Positions 23,914-35,925 of a stretch of DNA of 64,000 bases are shown here, piece after piece. The translations under genes were made by a program, and so were the position numbers. Origin of the DNA: Eupeodes corollae (taxonomy: Eukaryota; Arthropoda; Insecta; Diptera; Syrphidae). The notes beneath the pieces are model-generated. The model worked only from the letters and a program-made list of their open reading frames with translations. It was not told the origin of the DNA and did no database searches. The stretch is from assembly GCF_945859685.1 (NCBI RefSeq), contig NW_026605701.1, positions 62,001-126,000 of the forward strand. The letters are read 5' to 3'. The first letter of the stretch is position 1. Each line of letters opens with the position of its first letter.

Positions 23914-25329
23914 GATGCTCCAAAATGACTCATCTATATCTATAATGATAGATCTTGATTAGGAGTATCTTTTTCTAGTACATGTCAAGTATCTATTTTG
24001 AAGTCTTGATCGATTTTGGGGGTTGGGAAGGATCAGGTGATGGTTTTGGGTGTGATTTGATTTTCGTCTAGAACATCAAAAATCCTTCAGGATGCTCCAA
24101 AATGACTCATCTATATCCATAATGATAGATCTTGATTAGGAGTATCTTTTTCTAGTACATGTCAAGTATCTATTTTGAAGTCTTGATCGATTTTGGGGGT
24201 TGGGAAGGATCAGGTGATGGTTTTGGGTGTGATTTGATTTTCGTCTAGAACATCAAAAATCCTTCAGGATGCTCCAAAATGACTCATCTATATCTATAAT
24301 GATAGATCTTGATTAGGAGTATCTTTTTCTAGTACATGTCAAGTATCTATTTTGAAGTATTGATCGATTTTGGGGGTTGGGAAGGATCAGGTGATGGTTT
24401 TGGGTGTGATTTGATTTTCGTCTAGAACATCAAAAATCCTTCAGGATGCTCCAAAATGACTCATCTATATCTATAATGATAGATCTTGATTAGGAGTATC
24501 TTTTTCTAGTACATGTCAAGTATCTATTTTGAAGTCTTGATCGATTTTGGGGGTTGGGAAAGATCAGGTGATGGTTTTGGGTGTGATTTGATTTTCGTCT
24601 AGAACATCAAAAATCCTTCAGGATGCTCCAAAATGACTCATCTATATCTATAATGATAGATCTTGATTAGGAGTATCTTTTTCTAGTACATGTCAAGTAT
24701 CTATTTTGAAGTCTTGATCGATTTTGGGGGTTGGGAAGGATCAGGTGATGGTTTTGGGTGTGATTTGATTTTCGTCTAGAACATCAAAAATCCTTCAGGA
24801 TGCTCAAAAATGACTCATCTATATCTATAATGATAGATCTTGATTAGGAGTATCTTTTTCTAGTACATGTCAAGTATCTATTTTGAAGTCTTGATCGATT
24901 TTAGGGGTTGGGAAGGATCAGGTGATGGTTTTGGGTGTGATTTGATTTTCGTCTAGAACATCAAAAATCCTTCAGGATGCTCCAAAATGACTCATCTATA
25001 TCTATAATGATAGATCTTGATTAGGAGTATCTTTTTCTAGTACATGTCAAGTATCTATTTTGAAGTCTTGATCGATTTTGGGGGTTGGGAAGGATCAGGT
25101 GATGGTTTTGGGTGTGATTTGATTTTCGTCTAGAACATCAAAAATCCTTCAGGATGCTCCAAAATGACTCATCTATATCTTTAATGATAGATCTTGATTA
25201 GGAGTATCTTTTTCTAGTACATGTCAAGTATCTATTTTGAAGTCTTGATCGATTTTGGGGGTTGGGAAGGATCAGGTGATGGTTTTGGGTGTGATTTGAT
25301 TTTCGTCTAGAACATCAAAAATCCTTCAG
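23914..25329 (+). repeat. Decaying end of the higher-order region
   Basis: Eight units continue a shortened version of the pattern. After A2G (23561) and G105A (23841) come T28C near 24118 and C92A at 24359, matching the series that begins at 21613 at exactly 11 units' offset. The next tag, G117A near 24561, arrives four units earlier than in that series, as if four units had been deleted. G105A at 24903 occurs with a private CTCAAAAATG near 24806, and TATCTTTAAT near 25181 occurs without its usual A2G partner. The sequence then returns to consensus. Confidence 0.8.
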
Positions 25330-28300
25330 GATGCTCCAAAATGACTCATCTATATCTATAATGATAGATCTTGATTAGGAGTATCTTTTTCTAGTACATG
25401 TCAAGTATCTATTTTGAAGTCTTGATCGATTTTGGGGGTTGGGAAGGATCAGGTGATGGTTTTGGGTGTGATTTGATTTTCGTCTAGAACATCAAAAATC
25501 CTTCAGGATGCTCCAAAATGACTCATCTATATCTATAATGATAGATCTTGATTAGGAGTATCTTTTTCTAGTACATGTCAAGTATCTATTTTGAAGTCTT
25601 GATCGATTTTGGGGGTTGGGAAGGCTCAGGTGATGGTTTTGGGTGTGATTTGATTTTCGTCTAGAACATCAAAAATTCTTCAGGATGCTCCAAAATGACT
25701 CATCTATATCTATAATGATAGATCTTGATTAGGAGTATCTTTTTCTAGTACATGTCAAGTATCTATTTTGAAGTCTTGATCGATTTTGGGGGTTGGGAAG
25801 GATCAGGTGATGGTTTTGGGTGTGATTTGATTTTCGTCTAGAACATCAAAAATCCTTCAGGATGCTCCAAAATGACTCATCTATATCTATAATGATAGAT
25901 CTTGATTAGGAGTATCTTTTTCTAGTACATGTCAAGTATCTATTTTGAAGTCTTGATCGATTTTGGGGGTTGGGAAGGATCAGGTGATGGTTTTGGGTGT
26001 GATTTGATTTTCGTCTAGAACATCAAAAATCCTTCAGGATGCTCCAAAATGACTCATCTATATTTATAATGATAGATCTTGATTAGGAGTATCTTTTTCT
26101 AGTACATGTCAAGTATCTATTTTGAAGTCTTGATCGATTTTGGGGGTTGGGAAGGATCAGGTGATGGTTTTGGGTGTGATTTGATTTTCGTCTAGAACAT
26201 CAAAAATCCTTCAGGATGCTCCAAAATGACTCATCTATATCTATAATGATAGATCTTGATTAGGAGTATCTTTTTCTAGTACATGTCAAGTATCTATTTT
26301 GAAGTCTTGATCGATTTTGGGGGTTGGGAAGGATCAGGTGATGGTTTTGGGTGTGATTTGATTTTCGTCTAGAACATCAAAAATCCTTCAGGATGCTCCA
26401 AAATGACTCATCTATATCTATAATGATAGATCTTGATAAGGAGTATCTTTTTCTAGTACATGTCAAGTATCTATTTTGAAGTCTTGATCGATTTTGGGGG
26501 TTGGGAAGGATCAGGTGATGGTTTTGGGTGTGATTTGATTTTCGTCTAGAACATCAAAAATCCTTCAGGATGCTCCAAAATGACTCATCTATATCTATAA
26601 TGATAGATCTTGATTAGGAGTATCTTTTTCTAGTACATGTCAAGTATCTATTTTGAAGTCTTGATCGATTTTGGGGGTTGGGAAGGATCAGGTGATGGTT
26701 TTGGGTGTGATTTGATTTTCGTCTAGAACATCAAAAATCCTTCAGGATGCTCCAAAATGACTCATCTATATCTATAATGATAGATCTTGATTAGGAGTAT
26801 CTTTTTCTAGTACATGTCAAGTATCTATTTTGAAGTCTTGATCGATTTTGGGGGTTGGGAAGGATCAGGTGATGGTTTTGGGTGTGATTTGATTTTCGTC
26901 TAGAACATCAAAAATCCTTCAGGATGCTCCAAAATGACTCATCTATATCTATAATGATAGATCTTGATTAGGAGTATCTTTTTCTAGTACATGTCAAGTA
27001 TCTATTTTGAAGTCTTGATCGATTTTGGGGGTTGGGAAGGATCAGGTGATGGTTTTGGGTGTGATTTGATTTTCGTCTAGAACATCAAAAATCCTTCAGG
27101 ATGCTCCAAAATGACTCATCTATATCTATAATGATAGATCTTGATTAGGAGTATCTTTTTCTAGTACATGTCAAGTATCTATTTTGAAGTCTTGATCGAT
27201 TTTGGGGGTTGGGAAGGATCAGGTGATGGTTTTGGGTGTGATTTGATTTTCGTCTAGAACATCAAAAATCCTTCAGGATGCTTCAAAATGACTCATCTAT
27301 ATCTATAATGATAGATCTTGATTAGGAGTATCTTTTTCTAGTACATGTCAAGTATCTATTTTGAAGTCTTGATCGATTTTGGGGGTTGGGAAGGATCAGG
27401 TGATGGTTTTGGGTGTGATTTGATTTTCGTCTAGAACATCAAAAATCCTTCAGGATGCTCCAAAATGACTCATCTATATCTATAATGATAGATCTTGATT
27501 AGGAGTATCTTTTTCTAGTACATGTCAAGTATCTATTTTGAAGTCTTGATCGATTTTGGGGGTTGGGAAGGATCAGGTGATGGTTTTGGGTGTGATTTGA
27601 TTTTCGTCTAGAACATCAAAAATCCTTCAGGATGCTCCAAAATGACTCATCTATATCTATAATGATAGATCTTGATTAGGAGTATCTTTTTCTAGTACAT
27701 GTCAAGTATCTATTTTGAAGTCTTGATCGATTTTGGGGGTTGGGAAAGATCAGGTGATGGTTTTGGGTGTGATTTGATTTTCGTCTAGAACATCAAAAAT
27801 CCTTCAGGATGCTCCAAAATGACTCATCTATATCTATAATGATAGATCTTGATTAGGAGTATCTTTTTTTAGTACATGTCAAGTATCTATTTTGAAGTCT
27901 TGATCGATTTTGGGGGTTGGGAAGGATCAGGTGATGGTTTTGGGTGTGATTTGATTTTCGTCTAGAACATCAAAAATCCTTCAGGATGCTCCAAAATGAC
28001 TCATCTATATCTATAATGATAGATCTTGATTAGGAGTATCTTTTTCTAGTACATGTCAAGTATCTATTTTGAAGTCTTGATCGATTTTGGGGGTTGGGAA
28101 GGATCAGGTGATGGTTTTGGGTGTGATTTGATTTTCGTCTAGAACATCAAAAATCCTTCAGGATGCTCCAAAATGACTCATCTATATCTATAATGATAGA
28201 TCTTGATTAGGAGTATCTTTTTCTAGTACATGTCAAGTATCTATTTTGAAGTCTTGATCGATTTTGGGGGTTGGGAAGGATCAGGTGATGGTTTTGGGTG

Positions 28301-31300
28301 TGATTTGATTTTCGTCTAGAACATCAAAAATCCTTCAGGATGCTCCAAAATGACTCATCTATATCTATAATGATAGATCTTGATTAGGAGTATCTTTTTC
28401 TGGTACATGTCAAGTATCTATTTTGAAGTCTTGATCGATTTTGGGGGTTGGGAAGGATCAGGTGATGGTTTTGGGTGTGATTTGATTTTCGTCTAGAACA
28501 TCAAAAATCCTTCAGGATGCTCCAAAATGACTCATCTATATCTATAATGATAGATCTTGATTAGGAGTATCTTTTTCTGGTACATGTCAAGTATCTATTT
28601 TGAAGTCTTGATCGATTTTGGGGGTTGGGAAGGATCAGGTGATGGTTTTGGGTGTGATTTGATTTTCGTCTAGAACATCAAAAATCCTTCAGGATGCTCC
28701 AAAATGACTCATCTATATCTATAATGATAGATCTTGATTAGGAGTATCTTTTTCTAGTACATGTCAAGTATCTATTTTGAAGTCTTGATCGATTTTGGGG
28801 GTTGGGAAGGATCAGGTGATGGTTTTGGGTGTGATTTGATTTTCGTCTAGAACATCAAAAATCCTTCAGGATGCTCCAAAATGACTCATCTATATCTATA
28901 ATGATAGATCTTGATTAGGAGTATCTTTTTCTAGTACATGTCAAGTATCTATTTTGAAGTCTTGATCGATTTTGGGGGTTGGGAAGGATCAGGTGATGGT
29001 TTTGGGTGTGATTTGATTTTCGTCTAGAACATCAAAAATCCTTCAGGATGCTTCAAAATGACTCATCTATATCTATAATGATAGATCTTGATTAGGAGTA
29101 TCTTTTTCTAGTACATGTCAAGTATCTATTTTGAAGTCTTGATCGATTTTGGGGGTTGGGAAGGATCAGGTGATGGTTTTGGGTGTGATTTGATTTTCGT
29201 CTAGAACATCAAAAATCCTTCAGGATGCTCCAAAATGACTCATCTATATCTATAATGATAGATCTTGATTAGGAGTATCATTTTCTAGTACATGTCAAGT
29301 ATCTATTTTGAAGTCTTGATCGATTTTGGGGGTTGGGAAGGATCAGGTGATGGTTTTGGGTGTGATTTGATTTTCGTCTAGAACATCAAAAATCCTTTAG
29401 GATGCTCCAAAATGACTCATCTATATCTATAATGATAGATCTTGATTAGGAGTATCTTTTTCTAGTACATGTCAAGTATCTATTTTGAAGTCTTGATCGA
29501 TTTTGGGGGTTGGGAAGGATCAGGTGATGGTTTTGGGTGTGATTTGATTTTCGTCTAGAACATCAAAAATCCTTCAGGATGCTCCAAAATGACTCATCTA
29601 TATCTATAATGATAAATCTTGATTAGGAGTATCTTTTTCTAGTACATGTCAAGTATCTATTTTGAAGTCTTGATAGATTTTGGGGGTTGGGAAGGATCAG
29701 GTGATGGTTTTGGGTGTGATTTGATTTTCGTCTAGAACATCAAAAATCCTTCAGGATGCTCCAAAATGACTCATCTATATCTATAATGATAGATCTTGAT
29801 TAGGAGTATCTTTTTCTAGTACATGTCAAGTATCTATTTTGAAGTCTTGATCGATTTTGGGGGTTGGGAAGGATCAGGTGATGGTTTTGGGTGTGATTTG
29901 ATTTTCGTCTAGAACATCAAAAATCCTTCAGGATGCTCCAAAATGACTCATCTATATCTATAATGATAGATCTTGATTAGGAGTATCTTTTTCTAGTACA
30001 TGTCAAGTATCTATTTTGAAGTCTTGATCGATTTTGGGGGTTGGGAAGGATCAGGTGATGGTTTTGGGTGTGATTTGATTTTCGTCTAGAACATCAAAAA
30101 TCCTTCAGGATGCTCCAAAATGACTCATCTATATCTATAATGATAGATCTTGATTAGGAGTATCTTTTTCTAGTACATGTCAAGTATCTATTTTGAAGTC
30201 TTGATCGATTTTGGGGGTTGGGAAGGATCAGGTGATGGTTTTGGGTGTGATTTGATTTTCGTCTAGAACATCAAAAATCCTTCAGGATGCTCCAAAATGA
30301 CTCATCTATATCTATAATGATAGATCTTGATTAGGAGTATCTTTTTCTAGTACATGTCAAGTATCTATTTTGAAGTCTTGATCGATTTTGGGGGTTGGGA
30401 AGGATCAGGTGATGGTTTTGGGTATGATTTGATTTTCGTCTAGAACATCAAAAATCCTTCAGGATGCTCCAAAATGACTCATCTATATCTATAATGATAG
30501 ATCTTGATTAGGAGTATCTTTTTCTAGTACATGTCAAGTATCTATTTTGAAGTCTTGATCGATTTTGGGGGTTGGGAAGGATCAGGTGATGGTTTTGGGT
30601 GTGATTTGATTTTCGTCTAGAACATCAAAAATCCTTCAGGATGCTCCAAAATGACTCATCTATATCTATAATGATAGATCTTGATTAGGAGTATCTTTTT
30701 CTAGTACATGTCAAGTATCTATTTTGAAGTCTTGATCGATTTTGGGGGTTGGGAAGGATCAGGTGATGGTTTTGGGTGTGATTTGATTTTCGTCTAGAAC
30801 ATCAAAAATCCTTCAGGATGCTCCAAAATGACTCATCTATATCTATAATGATAGATCTTGATTAGGAGTATCTTTTTCTAGTACATGTCAAGTATCTATT
30901 TTGAAGTCTTGATCGATTTTGGGGGTTGGGAAGGATCAGGTGATGGTTTTGGGTGTGATTTGATTTTCGTCTAGAACATCAAAAATCCTTCAGGATGCTC
31001 CAAAATGACTCATCTATATCTATAATGATAGATCTTGATTAGGAGTATCTTTTTCTAGTACATGTCAAGTATCTATTTTGAAGTCTTGATCGATTTTGGG
31101 GGTTGGGAAGGATCAGGTGATGGTTTTGGGTGTGATTTGATTTTCGTCTAGAACATCAAAAATCCTTCAGGATGCTCCAAAATGACTCATCTATATCTAT
31201 AATGATAGATCTTGATTAGGAGTATCTTTTTCTAGTACATGTCAAGTATCTACTTTGAAGTCTTGATCGATTTTGGGGGTTGGGAAGGATCAGGTGATGG

Positions 31301-34300
31301 TTTTGGGTGTGATTTGATTTTCGTCTAGAACATCAAAAATCCTTCAGGATGCTCCAAAATGACTCATCTATATCTATAATGATAGATCTTGATTAGGAGT
31401 ATCTTTTTCTAGTACATGTCAATTATCTATTTTGAAGTCTTGATCGATTTTGGGGGTTGGGAAGGATCAGGTGATGGTTTTGGGTATGATTTGATTTTCG
31501 TCTAGAACATCAAAAATCCTTCAGGATGCTCCAAAATGACTCATCTATATCTATAATGATAGATCTTGATTAGGAGTATCTTTTTCTAGTACATGTCAAG
31601 TATCTATTTTGAAGTCTTGATCGATTTTGGGGGTTGGGAAGGATCAGGTGATGGTTTTGGGTGTGATTTGATTTTCGTCTAGAACATCAAAAATCCTTCA
31701 GGATGCTCCAAAATGACTCATCTATATCCATAATGATAGATCTTGATTAGGAGTATCTTTTTCTAGTACATGTCAAGTATCTATTTTGAAGTCTTGATCG
31801 ATTTTGGGGGTTGGGAAGGATCAGGTGATGGTTTTGGGTGTGATTTGATTTTCGTCTAGAACATCAAAAATCCTTCAGGATGCTCCAAAATGACTCAACT
31901 ATATCTATAATGATAGATCTTGATTGGAAGTATCTTTTTCTAGTACATGTCAAGTATCTATTTTGAAGTCTTGATCGAGTTTGGGGGTTGGGAAGGATCA
32001 GGTGATGGTTTTGGGTGTGATTTGATTTTCGTCTAGAACATCAAAAATCCTTCAGGATGCTCCAAAATGACTCATCTATATCTATAATGATAGATCTTGA
32101 TTAGGAGTATCTTTTTCTAGTACATGTCAAGTATCTATTTTGAAGTCTTGATCGATTTTGGGGGTTGGGAAGGATCAGGTGATGGTTTTGGGTGTGATTT
32201 GATTTTCGTCTAGAACATCAAAAATCCTTCAGGATGCTCCAAAATGACTCATCTATATCTATAATGATAGATCTTGATTAGGAGTATCTTTTTCTAGTAC
32301 ATGTCAAGTATCTATTTTGAAGTCTTGATCGATTTTGGGGGTTGGGAAGGATCAGGTGATGGTTTTGGGTGTGATTTGATTTTCGTCTAGAACATCAAAA
32401 ATCCTTCAGGATGCTCCAAAATGACTCATCTATATCTATAATGATAGATCTTGATTAGGAGTATCTTTTTCTAGTACATGTCAAGTATCTATTTTGAAGT
32501 CTTGATCGATTTTGGGGGTTGGGAAGGATCAGGTGATGGTTTTGGGTGTGATTTGATTTTCGTCTAGAACATCAAAAATCCTTCAGGATGCTCCAAAATG
32601 ACTCATCTATATCTATAATGATAGATCTTGATTAGGAGTATCTTTTTCTAGTACATGTCAAGTATCTATTTTGAAGTCTTGATCGATTTTGGGGGTTGGG
32701 AAGGATCAGGTGATGGTTTTGGGTGTGATTTGATTTTCGTCTAGAACATCAAAAATCCTTCAGGATGCTCCAAAATGACTCATCTATATCTATAATGATA
32801 GATCTTGATTAGGAGTATCTTTTTCTAGTACATGTCAAGTATCTATTTTGAAGTCTTGATCGATTTTGGGGGTTGGGAAGGATCAGGTGATGGTTTTGGG
32901 TGTGATTTGATTTTCGTCTAGAACATCAAAAATCCTTCAGGATGCTCCAAAATGACTCATCTATATCTATAATGATAGATCTTGATTAGGAGTATCTTTT
33001 TCTAGTACATGTCAAGTATCTATTTTGAAGTCTTGATCGATTTTGGGGGTTGGGAAGGATCAGGTGATGGTTTTGGGTGTGATTTGATTTTCGTCTAGAA
33101 CATCAAAAATCCTTCAGGATGCTCCAAAATGACTCATCTATATCTATAATGATAGATCTTGATTAGGAGTATCTTTTTCTAGTACATGTCAAGTATCTAT
33201 TTTGAAGTCTTGATCGATTTTGGGGGTTGGGAAGGATCAGGTGATGGTTTTGGGTGTGATTTGATTTTCGTCTAGAACATCAAAAATCCTTCAGGATGCT
33301 CCAAAATGACTCATCTATATCTATAATGATAGATCTTGATTGGGAGTATCTTTTTCTAGTACATGTCAAGTATCTTTTTTGAAGTCTTGATCGATTTTGG
33401 GGGTTGGGAAGGATCAGATGATGGTTTTGGGTGTGATTTGATTTTCGTCTAGAACATCAAAAATCCTTCAGGATGCTCCAAAATGACTCATCTATATCTA
33501 TAATGATAGATCTTGATTAGGAGTATCTTTTTTCTAGTACATGTCAAGTATCTATTTTGAAGTCTTGATCGATTTTGGGGGTTGGGAAGGATCAGGTGAT
33601 GGTTTTGGGTGTGATTTGATTTTCGTCTAGAACATCAAAAATCCTTCAGGATGCTCCAAAATGACTCATCTATATCTATAATGATAGATCTTGATTAGGA
33701 GTATCATTTTCTAGTACATGTCAAGTATCTATTTTGAAGTCTTGATCGATTTTGGGGGTTGGGAAGGATCAGGTGATGGTTTTGGGTGTGATTTGATTTT
33801 CGTCTAGAACATCAAAAATCCTTCAGGATGCTCCAAAATGACTCATCTATATCTATAATGATAGATCTTGATTAGGAGTATCTTTTTCTAGTACATGTCA
33901 AGTATCTATTTTGAAGTCTTGATCGATTTTGGGGGTTGGGAAGGATCAGGTGATGGTTTTGGGTGTGATTTGATTTTCGTCTAGAACATCAAAAATCCTT
34001 CAGGATGCTCCAAAATGACTCATCTATATCTATAATGATAGATCTTGATTAGGAGTATCTTTTTCTAGTACATGTCAAGTATCTATTTTGAAGTCTTGAT
34101 CGATTTTGGGGGTTGGGAAGGATCAGGTGATGGTTTTGGGTGTGATTTGATTTTCGTCTAGAACATCAAAAATCCTTCAGGATGCTCCAAAATGACTCAT
34201 CTATATCTATAATGATAGATCTTGATTAGGAGTATCTTTTTCTAGTACATGTCAATTATCTATTTTGAAGTCTTGATCGATTTTGGGGGTTGGGAAGGAT

Positions 34301-35372
34301 CAGGTGATGGTTTTGGGTATGATTTGATTTTCGTCTAGAACATCAAAAATCCTTCAGGATGCTCGAAAATGACTCATCTATATCTATAATGATAGATCTT
34401 GATTAGGAGTATCTTTTTCTAGTACATGTCAAGTATCTATTTTGAAGTCTTGATCGATTTTGGGGGTTGGGAAGGATCAGGTGATGGTTTTGGGTGTGAT
34501 TTGATTTTCGTCTAGAACATCAAAAATCCTTCAGGATGCTCCAAAATGACTCATCTATATCTATAATGATAGATCTTGATTAGGAGTATCTTTTTCTAGT
34601 ACATGTCAAGTATCTATTTTGAAGTCTTGATCGATTTTGGGGGTTGGGAAGGATCAGGTGATGGTTTTGGGTGTGATTTGATTTTCGTCTAGAACATCAA
34701 AAATCCTTCAGGATGCTCCAAAATGACTCATCTATATCTATAATGATAGATCTTGATTAGGAGTATCTTTTTCTAGTACATGTCAAGTATCTATTTTGAA
34801 GTCTTGATCGATTTTGGGGGTTGGGAAGGATCAGGTGATGGTTTTGGGTGTGATTTGATTTTCGTCTAGAACATCAAAAATCCTTCAGGATGCTCCAAAA
34901 TGACTCATCTATATCTATAATGATAGATCTTGATTAGGAGTATCTTTTTCTAGTACATGTCAAGTATCTATTTTGAAGTCTTGATCGATTTTGGGGGTTG
35001 GGAAGGATCAGGTGATGGTTTTGGGTGTGATTTGATTTTCGTCTAGAACATCAAAAATCCTTCAGGATGCTCCAAAATGACTCATCTATATCTATAATGA
35101 TAGATCTTGATTAGGAGTATCTTTTTCTAGTACATGTCAAGTATCTATTTTGAAGTCTTGATCGATTTTGGGGGTTGGGAAGGATCAGGTGATGGTTTTG
35201 GGTGTGATTTGATTTTCGTCTAGAACATCAAAAATCCTTCAGGATGCTCCAAAATGACTCATCTATATCTATAATGATAGATCTTGATTAGGAGTATCTT
35301 TTTCTAGTACATGTCAAGTATCTATTTTGAAGTCTTGATCGATTTTGGGGGTTGGGAAGGATCAGGTGATGG
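25330..35372 (+). repeat. Homogeneous block with sparse repeated tags
   Basis: About 57 units, mostly consensus, with one indel (a T gain near 33531). Tags seen twice include CTTCAAAATG at 27283 and 29053 (10 units apart), TCTGGTACAT in adjacent units at 28402 and 28579, and the linked pair CAATTATC/GGGTATGAT at 31423/31486 and 34256/34319 (16 units apart once the T gain is allowed for). Single changes include AGGCTCAGG near 25625, TGATAAGG near 26437, TGATAGATTTT near 29675, CTACTTTG near 31254, the pair TTGGAAGTATC and TCGAGTTT near 31925-31979, and TCAGATGATGG near 33418. No gene, element or unrelated DNA is present. Confidence 0.9.
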
Positions 35373-35925
35373 TTTTTGGGTGTGATTTGATTTTCGTCTA
35401 GAACATCAAAAATCCTTCAGGATGCTCCAAAATGACTCATCTATATCTATAATGATAGATCTTGATTAGGAGTATCTTTTTCTAGTACATGTCAAGTATC
35501 TATTTTGAAGTCTTAATCGATTTTGGGGGTTGGGAAGGATCAGGTGATGGTTTTGGGTGTGATTTGATTTTCGTCTAGAACATCAAAAATCCTTCAGGAT
35601 GCTCCAAAATGACTCATCTATATCTATAATGATAGATCTTGATTAGGAGTATCTTTTTTCTAGTACATGTCAAGTATCTATTTTGAAGTCTTGATCGATT
35701 TTGGGGGGTTGGGAAGGATCAGGTGATGGTTTTTGGGTGTGATTTGATTTTTCGTCTAGAACATCAAAAATCCTTCAGGATGCTCCAAAATGACTCATCT
35801 ATATCTATAATGATAGATTCTTGATTAGGAGTATCTTTTTCTAGTACATGTCAAGTATCTATTTTGAAGTCTTGATCGATTTTGGGGGGTTGGGAAGGAT
35901 CAGGTGATGGTTTTGGGTGTGGATT
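35373..35925 (+). repeat. Second cluster of single-base gains
   Basis: Eight one-base gains fall in about 550 bp: T near 35375, T near 35657, G near 35706, T near 35731, T near 35750, T near 35818 (inside the BglII site), G near 35887 and G near 35922. Every one lengthens an existing base or run, and none is repeated in another unit at a fixed spacing. The surrounding 10 kb on the left has one indel. As with 4913-8091, poor consensus quality is the simplest explanation. The gains break the 177-bp phase but the sequence is otherwise consensus. Confidence 0.85.

Larger units (their letters stand above)
15418..25329 (+). repeat. Variant-rich higher-order region (56 units)
   Basis: Fifty-six units run in perfect 177-bp phase with no indel, and carry a recurring set of tagged variants (unit position in brackets): GGTGCTCC (A2G), TATCCATAAT (T28C), TATCTTTAAT and TATCTGTAAT (position 29), TATCATTTT (T57A), TTCTTGTAC (A64T), GAAGTATTG (C92A), TTTTAGGGG (G105A), GGGAAAGATC (G117A) and GTGTAATTTG (G141A). 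The same tags return in the same order, revealing segment copies with 22-unit and 11-unit spacing. The tags are rare or absent outside. The region ends by about 25330, the last tag being TATCTTTAAT in the unit starting at 25153. The substitutions are stable, shared variants, unlike the random gains in 4913-8091. Confidence 0.92.
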
